The notes beneath the pieces are model-generated. The model was given only the letters and a program-made list of their open reading frames with translations. It was not told the origin of the DNA and made no database searches. Shown here one piece after another: positions 1-6,679 of a DNA stretch of 8,349 nucleotides. Position 1 is the first letter of the stretch. Every line of letters starts with the position of its first letter. The position numbers were made by a program, and so were the translations under genes. Origin of the DNA: an uncultured Leptolyngbya sp. (lineage in GTDB: Bacteria; Cyanobacteriota; Cyanobacteriia; Phormidesmidales; Phormidesmidaceae); assembly GCA_937899365.1 (NCBI GenBank), contig CALBPH010000641.1, forward strand, positions 1 through 8,349, given 5' to 3'.

Positions 1-582
1 CACCTCAGGTAATATATGGGTCGAGAGTATGATGGTATGTTTGCCCGCCAAACTTTTGATCAGGTTGCGCACATCTATTATTTGCTTTGGATCCAGACCG
101 ACCGTCGGCTCATCCAAAATAATCACTGGCGGGTCGTGGACAATCGCCTGGGCAATGCCCACCCGCTGACGAAATCCCTTTGAAAGCTTACGGATCAACA
201 CCCGCTTTTTTTCACTCAGGTTGCAGCGTTCCATCGCCGACGCCACCCGGGCCGCCCGATCGCCAATGGGGAGACCTTTAATCCGGGCCACAAAATAGAG
301 AAATGCCTCCACCGTCATGTCTGGATACAGCGGGGGAGCTTCCGGCAAATAGCCAATGTTTTGACGTACCGCCATCGAATCGCTGTGGACCTCGTGGTCA
401 GCAATGCGCGCCGTACCGCTGGTGGCGGGCAAATACCCAGCCAAAATCCGCATGGTCGTGGTTTTCCCAGCCCCGTTAGGCCCCAAAAACCCTAAAATTT
501 CTCCGGGCTCTACCTTAAAAGACACATCGTCAATTGCAACGGTCGCCCCGTAAGCTTTGCTAAGCTGCTCTACCTCAATCAT
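1..582 (-). CDS. ABC transporter ATP-binding protein, GldA/NatA-like (partial, C-terminus off the left edge)
   Basis: Reading the minus strand from ATG at 582-580 gives 194 uninterrupted residues to the window edge. All nucleotide-binding motifs are present: Walker A GPNGAGKT (34-41), signature LSKGFRQRVG (133-142), Walker B VIILDE (153-158) followed by PTVGLDP, and the H-switch histidine in STHILPEV (189). The signature has LSKGF in place of the canonical LSGGQ, as is usual in the GldA/ABC-2 export ATPase branch (known family trait). Members are usually about 300 residues, so roughly the last third is missing. The protein would power an ABC-2-type membrane permease at the cytoplasmic face; the permease gene is presumably downstream, outside the window. 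The substrate cannot be told. No good Shine-Dalgarno precedes the start, but the start matches the normal N-terminus of the family (IEVEQLSKAYG). It is divergent from the gene at 696 across about 110 bases. Confidence 0.93.
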   Translation of the reverse strand, partial: MIEVEQLSKAYGATVAIDDVSFKVEPGEILGFLGPNGAGKTTTMRILAGYLPATSGTARIADHEVHSDSMAVRQNIGYLPEAPPLYPDMTVEAFLYFVARIKGLPIGDRAARVASAMERCNLSEKKRVLIRKLSKGFRQRVGIAQAIVHDPPVIILDEPTVGLDPKQIIDVRNLIKSLAGKHTIILSTHILPEV

Positions 583-695
583 GGTTTAACCCAATAGATC
601 TAATATCCAGTCCAAGCCAATAGATTAGAGACCGACTATCAAACAGCGACTCATGTCGCCTGACTATTCTGCCACTGATTTTCGTACTGGTTGCG

Positions 696-1172
696 ATGAA
701 ATTGTGCAACCCTATACAGAGAGCATGCATCAGTCCCACCATGACCGCGAGTAACCCGGGCCCCGAGAATTCCCTTACATTTCTTTATTACTTTGGCACC
801 AGCACATTAATCACCCTGGGACTTGCCAGTGTGGTCCTTAAGCTAAGTCCCATGAGCGCCATACCCAATCAGCTGGGATTGGCCATGGGATTAGTCGGTG
901 GTTGTTTGGGGTTGTATTTTAATCGCTCCATCACCCTAAAGCAGCCCATTAAAGGCCATAAGGTTTTCCTGAATCAAATCAGCCAGCCCCTGGCCGAGCT
1001 GGGCTTCACCCAAGTCGATGATGATAGTTTGGCAGCCGATATTGTCATGTACTCCCGCAGCAAATTACGGGGACTGCTGTCTGGCTAAGTCTATATTCGT
1101 CTAGAGCCCAAAACAGCCTATATCACCAGCCGCGCTGTCCATATCCGTGGGCTAAAGCAAAAGCTTGAGTAG
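696..1172 (+). pseudogene. Two-helix membrane protein, unknown function, interrupted by in-frame TAA
   Basis: The frame opened at 696 encodes 130 residues to a TAA at 1086-1088, then continues in the same frame for 27 more sense codons to TAG at 1170-1172. The downstream part (VYIRLEPKTAYITSRAVHIR, then GLKQKLE) reads as ordinary protein and continues the soluble domain, so the TAA looks like a nonsense substitution of one codon, possibly an original AAA or CAA. Two hydrophobic segments (about 27-50 and 60-75) are followed by a basic soluble domain. The true start may be ATG 741 (residue 16, MTASNPGPENS), because the first 15 residues look unlike a protein N-terminus; neither start has a Shine-Dalgarno. 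I think this is a conserved cyanobacterial membrane protein but cannot name the family with confidence. A sequencing error, a decaying gene or stop readthrough are all possible. Confidence 0.6.
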
Positions 1173-1227
1173 ACACCCCAAGGTGCGTTAACACGTCAAA
1201 AGTCAAAAAACTGCCCCTCTTCTGACC

Positions 1228-1497
1228 ATGGCCAAACCCAAAAAGCAACGATTTCCCCACTTGTTGGGGTCTAAATGGACCGCCCAGCAGCGCACCATGG
1301 GTTGGCGACATTTTCAAGTAACAAACCGCAAAAATGAAGGAAAGCTTGTCTTTGCCGAGCTGGTTGCCTCCTGCGATCCAACGGTCCGATTTTGGATCAA
1401 TGCCAGTGGACTAAAGAACCGTCAGCTCTGGAAAGCTGGCTGGCAAACCCGAGATCAAATACCTAACGATCCCCATAAAATTGATGGCATATCTTAA
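1228..1497 (+). CDS. TIGR02450/DUF2389 tryptophan-rich small protein
   Basis: The product is 89 residues, with the pattern of the tryptophan-rich conserved hypothetical family TIGR02450: a basic N-terminus, SKWTA (15-19), a HFQV block (28-31), ELVASCDPTVRFWINAS (44-60) and a C-terminal W..GW (68-72). Five tryptophans in 89 residues is high for such a short protein. The family occurs in cyanobacteria and marine proteobacteria and has no established biochemical role; no signal peptide or membrane segment is visible, so it should be cytosolic. The length fits the family, although the tail after GWQ is poorly conserved in general. The ATG at 1228 places the basic MAKPKKQRFPHLL at the N-terminus, as expected; no Shine-Dalgarno is visible. 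It lies 55 bases downstream of the interrupted membrane gene on the same strand and may share its transcript. Confidence 0.85.
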   Translation: MAKPKKQRFPHLLGSKWTAQQRTMGWRHFQVTNRKNEGKLVFAELVASCDPTVRFWINASGLKNRQLWKAGWQTRDQIPNDPHKIDGIS

Positions 1498-1693
1498 CCA
1501 TTCCATTTAAGAAATAGCGTTAATATATTTATTGAGTAATAATCTTTACAGAAGGCTTACCAGGCTTGTTCGTTTTCTATAGATGCGCAGCCTGATTGGC
1601 ATTACCTAAAGGTTCTGTCTAAGCTAGTAATAGTTTGTGTCTCCTTACGTTGCTTCACAAATTCCCCATAGTTATCTGGCTTAAGTACAATTG

Positions 1694-2041
1694 ATGTACA
1701 GCTCCAATGCTCCCGAACCTGAATTAATGAAGGCGGTTTTACAGCCTTTACTTGACGATTTTAAGCACTGGTTTGGCCGTTCGATTAGTTTGCTGGAATC
1801 TGAGACGATTGATTTTCTAAGTGAGCACGAGCAGCAGGATTTACTCGACCGGGTGCGTCAGGCTCAACAGCTTGTCACTGCATCCCAGTCCTTATCTCAG
1901 GCTACTGGCAACCAAGCAGGCGTAGACATGTCTGTTGTGATGTCTTGGCATCAGTTGGTTCACGAATGTTGGAATGTGGGTATCCGCTTTCGACAGCAGC
2001 AAGCCCAAGCAGCCCAAGACAACTTAAACGAGGATAATTAG
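1694..2041 (+). CDS. DUF2605 family protein
   Basis: The product is 115 residues from ATG 1694; a TTG three bases earlier is a possible but less likely start. It resembles the cyanobacterial DUF2605 family: an N-terminal PEPELMKAVLQPLLDDF block, a helical LLESETIDFLSEHEQQDLLDRV section, and a C-terminal WHQLVHECWNVGIRFR block, followed by a polar Gln/Asn/Asp-rich tail. It should be soluble and mostly alpha-helical, with no signal or membrane segment. The function is unknown. The DUF2973 gene follows after 18 bases, and I recall this pairing from other cyanobacteria, so the two are probably co-transcribed and end at the terminator at 2405-2444. The 196-base upstream gap is AT-rich, and I could not assign a convincing -35/-10 pair in it. 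Confidence 0.87.
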   Translation: MYSSNAPEPELMKAVLQPLLDDFKHWFGRSISLLESETIDFLSEHEQQDLLDRVRQAQQLVTASQSLSQATGNQAGVDMSVVMSWHQLVHECWNVGIRFRQQQAQAAQDNLNEDN

Positions 2042-2059
2042 CGCCACCGCTTCTGCCCT

Positions 2060-2365
2060 ATGCTGCATTTACTCTACATCTTCGCTTTCACCGTTTTGGC
2101 CGTATTGGCAATTGCCAATTTGGTTCGAAACCTTATTAGTTTGGGTATTGAGACCCGCCGAGGTCCCGGTAGTTCAATCTCATCTATTCCCAAGCAGCCC
2201 CGTCGAGTGTCCCATCCTGAACTTTTGGACAGCGATGGCAATGTCCTAGACGAGCCTTTGCTGGTTATGCGTTCTATTTCTATTAAGGACGCTCGTGAAC
2301 AGCTCGACGCAATTTATGAATCTTCGGGTGGCGGTAGCGCCCTGGATGACAAGAAAGACGACTAG
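2060..2365 (+). CDS. DUF2973 family membrane-anchored protein
   Basis: The product is 101 residues. One N-terminal transmembrane helix (about 3-22, LLYIFAFTVLAVLAIANL) is followed by a basic stretch around residues 23-50, which by the positive-inside rule leaves the C-terminal part in the cytosol. The diagnostic part is HPELLDSDGNVLDEPLLVMR (52-71) plus DAREQLDAIYESS (77-89), which I recognise as the cyanobacterial DUF2973 family. The C-terminus ends in an acidic and lysine-rich tail. The function is unknown. It starts 18 bases after the DUF2605 stop with no evident Shine-Dalgarno, so translation may be coupled to that gene. A strong intrinsic terminator begins 40 bases after the stop, making this the last gene of its operon. 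Confidence 0.87.
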   Translation: MLHLLYIFAFTVLAVLAIANLVRNLISLGIETRRGPGSSISSIPKQPRRVSHPELLDSDGNVLDEPLLVMRSISIKDAREQLDAIYESSGGGSALDDKKDD

Positions 2366-2404
2366 CCTCGGTATGGTTTCACCAGGCTTGTCTTGAAACT
2401 TTCT

Positions 2405-2444
2405 AAATAGGTGGTGCGGTAGCTTGCTGCACCACCTATTTTTT
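2405..2444 (+). terminator. Rho-independent terminator of the DUF2605-DUF2973 operon
   Basis: There is a perfect 13-bp inverted repeat, with left arm 2405-2417 (AAATAGGTGGTGC) and right arm 2429-2441, separated by an 11-base loop. The right arm runs directly into a run of six T (2439-2444). It lies 40 bases after the DUF2973 stop. In the opposite direction the hairpin is followed by only three T, so it should act much less well on transcripts from the convergent dynamin-like gene. Confidence 0.92.
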
Positions 2445-2516
2445 ATAGCTTGGTGCAGCCCATATGCCGAATATATGACTAATACGAAATCCTAACTGAT
2501 AGCATCCAGTATCGAA

Positions 2517-2550
2517 GGGTATCCACAAGGAAGTGCCCCTACAAAATTGT
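2517..2550. repeat. Possible dispersed intergenic palindromic repeat
   Basis: The stretch GGGTATCCACAAGGAAGTG followed by CCCCTAC (2517-2542) can fold through GGGTAT against GTGCCC with G-T pairs, and is followed by ACAAAATTGT. It resembles a degenerate copy of the GGGCACCCACAAGG/GTGCCCCTAC type of short palindromic element I recall as frequent between genes in cyanobacterial genomes. Only one copy lies in this window, so the repeat nature rests on recollection and not on a comparison made here. It sits between the ends of two convergent genes, the usual place for such elements. Confidence 0.35.
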
Positions 2551-2596
2551 CTAGTTTTAATCGGGTTTAATGAATTCGGATTTGGTCGAGCAGTGG

Positions 2597-4360
2597 CTAT
2601 TTGAGTAAATCTTGAGAGGCCATTTCATTAAACAGTTGTGTGGCTTCTGTCTGAATGGCGTCATACTGCTCTAGCACCGGAGCAATTTCTGCCGTTTCGC
2701 GCTCTACGTAATCGTAAAACTGGACAAATATACGTTCTACTTCCTCGTATATCAGGCTTAGCTTCTGGTTCAGACGGTCGGTGACGTCATCCTTAAACCG
2801 ATTCTTTTCACCATCCAGGGCACTTTCAAATTTGGTAATAATCCGTTTGCGCTGCCAGGCAATGCCAATGGCGAGGACAATCACACCGATGCCGGCAAAC
2901 GCGATACCAATGGCATTCATAATGGCCTCGGCAACAGCAAACTCAACGATATTCAAAATAGTGCCGGCTACGGCAACAAAGGCACCGCCCACAATTTCTG
3001 CCGCCATGCTTTCGGCTTCTGAGCCCAATGTGCGGGCCAGCCCTTCATCGGTCAGTAGGCCATTGACTTTGGCTTTGACACTTTCGATTACCTCCTGGCG
3101 ACGCTCCAAAATTTTGATAGAAATGGCACTGCTTTGGAGTTTGTAGGTCTGGATGGCGTTGAGGTCAACGGTCAGACCTTCTAACAGCTGCCGAATACCG
3201 TCGACAAAGTGCTGGGCACCTTCATTGGAGAGTTCTTCTAAGGAAGTTTTGAGTTCGTCTTGGCAGCGATCTTTGAATCCGTTAATCCAGGTTTGTAGAG
3301 ACGCCTCTTTGTTAAAAATACCGACAAAGGAGCGACGCATCACGGTGACGACGGAGAGGCTATCGCGAAATTCTAGTTTGATGCGGCTGGCAATGGTGTC
3401 ATAGCGATCCGAGAGGCGACTGACAAGGGTATTGATTTCGGCTTGCGATCGCACCCGCCCCGTCTCAATCTGCTGTTGAATCCGATTGGCCGTCGCCCGA
3501 TCTGCCTGGAGCTGGGCCTTTAGGCTATGGATATCATCCGTTAGGGCTTCGATCAGTTTGTGGGTGGTGGTGCTCACCGAGCGCAGCTTAATTTTGTAGC
3601 TTTCCCCCGTCGAGACCATGTCGCGAATGTACTGCCGTACCGGAGCAAAGCCGCTGGTTTCATAATCTCCTTCCAATTCCAGCTCGGCTGAGGTGGCAAA
3701 CACCATGGGTGCGGCAATTTGCTTTTGGATGGCGTAGTCTCGCACCTGCTGAACATTGGTCTCCAGATGCTCAGGGCGGAGTAAATCGGCCTGCTGCAAA
3801 ATAAAAACGACTTTTTTACGCCAGTCAATGCTGACATAGTCTAAAAAGTCCCATGCACTTTTCTGGTAAGGGTTTTTAGCAAAGAGAACAAAAAATGTCA
3901 GGTCGCTATTGGGAATGTATCGTTCGGTAATCACCTGATGTCCGGTTACCAAAGAATTGGTTCCCGGCGTATCCACAATGGAAATCTCTCGCAAGATATC
4001 GATGGGGCGACCAATCTTACGCAAATGGGGCTCCATTTGCTGGGACGTTTCTACATCGGCATAGACAATTTGTTGAATCGAGTCGGTGCAGGGGGCAATG
4101 TCGGTGGCACACACCTCCGCCTCTAGGAGTGCATTGACAAAGCTGCTTTTACCCGCCTTAACCTCTCCGACCACCACAAACAAAAAGGGCTCATCAATGC
4201 TGCGACGGAGGCTGTCTGTGGTTTGCGCCAGGTCCGGGTTGTTGATGCTACTCGCCAATGTCTGCATCTGCTGGAGCAGCTGGGCTAGGGCAGAGCGATA
4301 GGTTTGCAGACGCGGATCGATAATGGCCGTCGTTGCTGGTGTATCTGCTGCTTTGCCCAT
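2597..4360 (-). CDS. Dynamin-like GTPase (bacterial dynamin-like protein)
   Basis: The product is 587 residues. The GTPase domain (about 55-250) shows G1 GEVKAGKSS (65-73), a G2 threonine probably in CTDS (T92), and G3 DTPG (130-133). At the G4 position it has QQADLL (189-194) instead of N/TKxD, a common departure in bacterial dynamins. A long helical, partly coiled-coil stalk follows (about 270-450). A hydrophobic glycine- and alanine-rich segment (454-502), ending in WQRKR, looks like the membrane-inserting paddle, and helices return at 510-585. This order matches bacterial dynamin-like proteins, which bind and remodel membranes on GTP hydrolysis; Nostoc BDLP is longer (about 690). The specific role here is unknown. 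The start is supported by AGGAG six bases upstream. It is transcribed divergently from the glycosyltransferase gene and has no adjacent partner dynamin within the window. Confidence 0.92.
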   Translation of the reverse strand: MGKAADTPATTAIIDPRLQTYRSALAQLLQQMQTLASSINNPDLAQTTDSLRRSIDEPFLFVVVGEVKAGKSSFVNALLEAEVCATDIAPCTDSIQQIVYADVETSQQMEPHLRKIGRPIDILREISIVDTPGTNSLVTGHQVITERYIPNSDLTFFVLFAKNPYQKSAWDFLDYVSIDWRKKVVFILQQADLLRPEHLETNVQQVRDYAIQKQIAAPMVFATSAELELEGDYETSGFAPVRQYIRDMVSTGESYKIKLRSVSTTTHKLIEALTDDIHSLKAQLQADRATANRIQQQIETGRVRSQAEINTLVSRLSDRYDTIASRIKLEFRDSLSVVTVMRRSFVGIFNKEASLQTWINGFKDRCQDELKTSLEELSNEGAQHFVDGIRQLLEGLTVDLNAIQTYKLQSSAISIKILERRQEVIESVKAKVNGLLTDEGLARTLGSEAESMAAEIVGGAFVAVAGTILNIVEFAVAEAIMNAIGIAFAGIGVIVLAIGIAWQRKRIITKFESALDGEKNRFKDDVTDRLNQKLSLIYEEVERIFVQFYDYVERETAEIAPVLEQYDAIQTEATQLFNEMASQDLLK

Positions 4361-4366
4361 ATTTCA

Positions 4367-4371
4367 CTCCT
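4367..4371 (-). promoter_or_regulatory. Shine-Dalgarno site of the dynamin-like gene
   Basis: On the minus strand AGGAG is followed by TGAAAT and the ATG at 4360-4358. This is one of the two clear ribosome binding sites in the window and fixes the start of the dynamin-like protein. Confidence 0.8.
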
Positions 4372-4541
4372 GCGGGTCGCTACTTCAGTTTACAGATATG
4401 GGCTAGCGTTGGTTACATTGGCCTTGTGGAGCGGCAATAGTGAGCGCCAGTACGGAAATTGGGGGATTGTCTGAGAATGGGCTCAGCTAAATTTCAGTCA
4501 AACCCTATTTAATAAGGGCTGACATCGTCGCATGGCATCCC
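4372..4541. other. Divergent intergenic region, no defined promoter
   Basis: About 180 bases separate the starts of the dynamin-like gene (minus) and the fused glycosyltransferase gene (plus), so promoters for both must lie here or overlap the gene starts. I looked for -35/-10 pairs with 16-18 base spacing on both strands and found none convincing. No strong dyad or repeat was seen. Confidence 0.5.
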
Positions 4542-6590
4542 ATGGATTTAGAAAATACAGTAGTCATCATCCCAGCCCTGAATGAATCGGCCTCGATTGG
4601 CACCGTCGTTAAAACATTACAAAACCAGGGGCTAACCCACATTCGCGTGGTGGATAACGGCAGCCAGGATAACACCGCTGAGATCGCGATGCAGGCAGGT
4701 GCTGAGGTGGTGTCAGAGCCGGTTAAGGGTTATGGGCAAGCCTGTTGGCGCGGGTTACAGGCGTTGCCTGATGGGGTTGAGTGGATTTTGTTCTGTGATG
4801 CCGATGGGAGCGATGATCTGGCTCAGCTGCCTGAGTTTTTTGCTCAGCGAGACAGATACGATCTGATTTTGGGCAATCGGCGGGGAACGGCTGTAGGGCG
4901 GCAGCATCTGAGCCCGGTGCATCGGTGTGGTAACTTGCTGGCGGGATCGGTGATTGCTTGGGGCTGGGGTCACCGCTTTGAGGATCTCGGGCCGCTGAGG
5001 CTAATTCGGAAGACGGCGCTGGATGGCATTGGCATGTGCGATCGCAACTTTGGCTGGACTGTCGAAATGCAGGCTAGAGCTGTGGAATGCGATCTGCGTA
5101 TCTGTGAGCTACCGGTCAACTATTTACCTCGCCAGGGGGGCCGGTCCAAAATTTCAGGCACCGTCACGGGGAGCTTTAAAGCCGGCACCATTATTCTGTC
5201 CACCCTGGCGCGTCTATATTGGCAGACACTATGGCGAGGGACTGACCAGGAATGTGCACCCCAATCACAGAAAAAAATAACAAATAGATCCCAACAAATT
5301 CTGCTCTTTCTCAGTGCGGTGCTACTGGTGGCCGGCAGCGTCTATGTGCTGCCCTACGGAGACTTTCGCGCCACAACATCGGTCATCCACTTTTGGGTGG
5401 GCAGCGCCATCATGGGGGTGGGCTTTGTCCTGGCCTGGGCAGTGCAGCGTCTGCCAGGTATGTGGTTTTGGGCAGTGGCCATAGCCACGCGAGGGCTGCT
5501 ACTGGCCATGTACCCAGGGGATGATATTTGGCGCTACCTGTGGGAAGGGTATATCCAACTACAGGGCTTTAGCCCCTATGATTTTGCACCGACGGCCGAT
5601 ATTCTTGAGCCCCTACGCACAGAATGGTGGGACCAAATCAACAATGCCTTTGCCTCGGCCATCTACCCCCCCTTAACCCAGATTGGCTTCCGCTCCTTGG
5701 CCAACATTGCCGTATCGGTGCCGCTATTTAAAGCAGCGTTTGCGGCAGCAGATTTGATGGTGTGCTGGTTACTGAGTCGGCGCTTTGGCTATCGAGCAAC
5801 GCTGCTCTATGCCTGGAATCCGATGGTAATTTACAGTTTTGCCGGCGGCGGCCATTACGACAGCTGGTTTGTGCTACCGCTAGTCATGGCCTGGCTGTGG
5901 TTTGAGCGACCAGACACCCCGGCCAAACGGCCCCCGTTAACCTATCTGGGCAGTGCCCTATGGGTCGGCATCAGCATTGCCGTTAAATGGATATCCCTAC
6001 CGGTCCTGGCGTTTCTGGTGTGGCATGGGTTCCGACGGGGGCGCATTGGCATCGCCCTCCTAAGCGGGATTACCGGTTTACTCCCTGTCGTGCTGACGGC
6101 AGTTCCTTTCTGTAGCCCCACCTCCTGCCCATTGGTGCGCTTTGGCTCCTCGTTTGTCAAAAATGGCCGTAGCGCGGAGCTAATTCCCCACCTGGTCGCG
6201 CAGCTATGGGAGCCTTCGCTCTCGGCTAACTGGCTCTATGCCTTTCCCCTGGCACTGGTGGTCCTATGGCTGCTGCTGCGGACCACCAGTTTTCACACAT
6301 TTACCGAGTGGTATCTAATTGGGCTGATGGTGATTTCGCCCATTGTCCATTTTTGGTACTTAAGCTGGCTAATGCCCTTTTTAGTGGTCAGTCGCAACCT
6401 GGGCAGTCGGCTGGTTAGCCTGTCGGCCTACGTGTACTTTATTTTGCAATATCAGCTATCCATCGGCGACTACAGCTGGTATTTGCCGGCCCCCCTACGC
6501 CACTGGCTATGGTGGCCGTTTGTGCTAGGGGTGCTCTGGAGCAGTGCCCAGGTGATGGGGTCAGGAACCTCAAAATTGAACAGAACTTAA
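4542..6590 (+). CDS. Bifunctional membrane glycosyltransferase: GT2 (polyprenyl-phosphate-sugar synthase type) fused to a GT-C-like domain
   Basis: The product is 682 residues in two parts. Residues 1-232 form a GT-A family 2 domain: VVIIPALNESASIG (7-20), VVDNGSQDNT (36-45), the metal-binding CDADGSDD (85-92), LILGNRR (108-114), and QGGRSKISG (198-206), resembling the dolichyl/polyprenyl-phosphate mannose or glucose synthase group. A polar linker (233-252) leads to about ten or more hydrophobic helices (252-670). The membrane part carries PGDDIWRYLWEG (325-336) in a non-cytoplasmic-type loop and NPMVIYSFAGGGHYDS (426-441). These fit polyprenyl-phosphate-sugar-dependent GT-C mannosyltransferases; D327/D328 are candidate catalytic acids. 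The inference is that one protein both makes and uses a lipid-linked sugar, with donor and acceptor unknown. The ATG at 4542 begins directly at the GT2 fold; no Shine-Dalgarno is seen. An A7 tract lies in the linker. The DUF547 gene follows after 89 bases. Confidence 0.88.
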   Translation: MDLENTVVIIPALNESASIGTVVKTLQNQGLTHIRVVDNGSQDNTAEIAMQAGAEVVSEPVKGYGQACWRGLQALPDGVEWILFCDADGSDDLAQLPEFFAQRDRYDLILGNRRGTAVGRQHLSPVHRCGNLLAGSVIAWGWGHRFEDLGPLRLIRKTALDGIGMCDRNFGWTVEMQARAVECDLRICELPVNYLPRQGGRSKISGTVTGSFKAGTIILSTLARLYWQTLWRGTDQECAPQSQKKITNRSQQILLFLSAVLLVAGSVYVLPYGDFRATTSVIHFWVGSAIMGVGFVLAWAVQRLPGMWFWAVAIATRGLLLAMYPGDDIWRYLWEGYIQLQGFSPYDFAPTADILEPLRTEWWDQINNAFASAIYPPLTQIGFRSLANIAVSVPLFKAAFAAADLMVCWLLSRRFGYRATLLYAWNPMVIYSFAGGGHYDSWFVLPLVMAWLWFERPDTPAKRPPLTYLGSALWVGISIAVKWISLPVLAFLVWHGFRRGRIGIALLSGITGLLPVVLTAVPFCSPTSCPLVRFGSSFVKNGRSAELIPHLVAQLWEPSLSANWLYAFPLALVVLWLLLRTTSFHTFTEWYLIGLMVISPIVHFWYLSWLMPFLVVSRNLGSRLVSLSAYVYFILQYQLSIGDYSWYLPAPLRHWLWWPFVLGVLWSSAQVMGSGTSKLNRT

Positions 6591-6679
6591 GGCACTTCTC
6601 AGGCGGCATTCAGTTGGCAGTGAGAGATTGCAAGAGAGTCATTATTTCTACTACCCTTACTCCTCACCGCTGATTAATT

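Noticed and set aside
646..659. Dyad GCGAC-TCAT-GTCGC between the divergent ABC and membrane protein genes
   Set aside because: A five-base stem is expected by chance at this length; there is no second copy or promoter to tie it to.
1123..1317. Minus-strand frame across the TIGR02450 gene start
   Set aside because: It overlaps the N-terminal coding region of a recognised family in the opposite strand and shows no motif.
2781..3404. Open frames on the plus strand (2781-3146 and 3153-3404) antisense to the dynamin-like gene
   Set aside because: Ser/Arg/Thr-rich translations with no recognisable motif, lying wholly inside a well-supported gene; they are frame shadows.
5023..5280. Plus-strand frame inside the glycosyltransferase gene ending at the TAA after the A7 tract
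   Set aside because: Out-of-frame shadow of the GT2 domain with no start signal; only its stop matters, for the slippage argument.
6659..6668. ACTCCTCACC just upstream of the DUF547 gene, like the core of the cyanobacterial sRNA Yfr1
   Set aside because: Only the core partly matches; there are no flanking stem or terminator and it sits directly in the leader of a gene.
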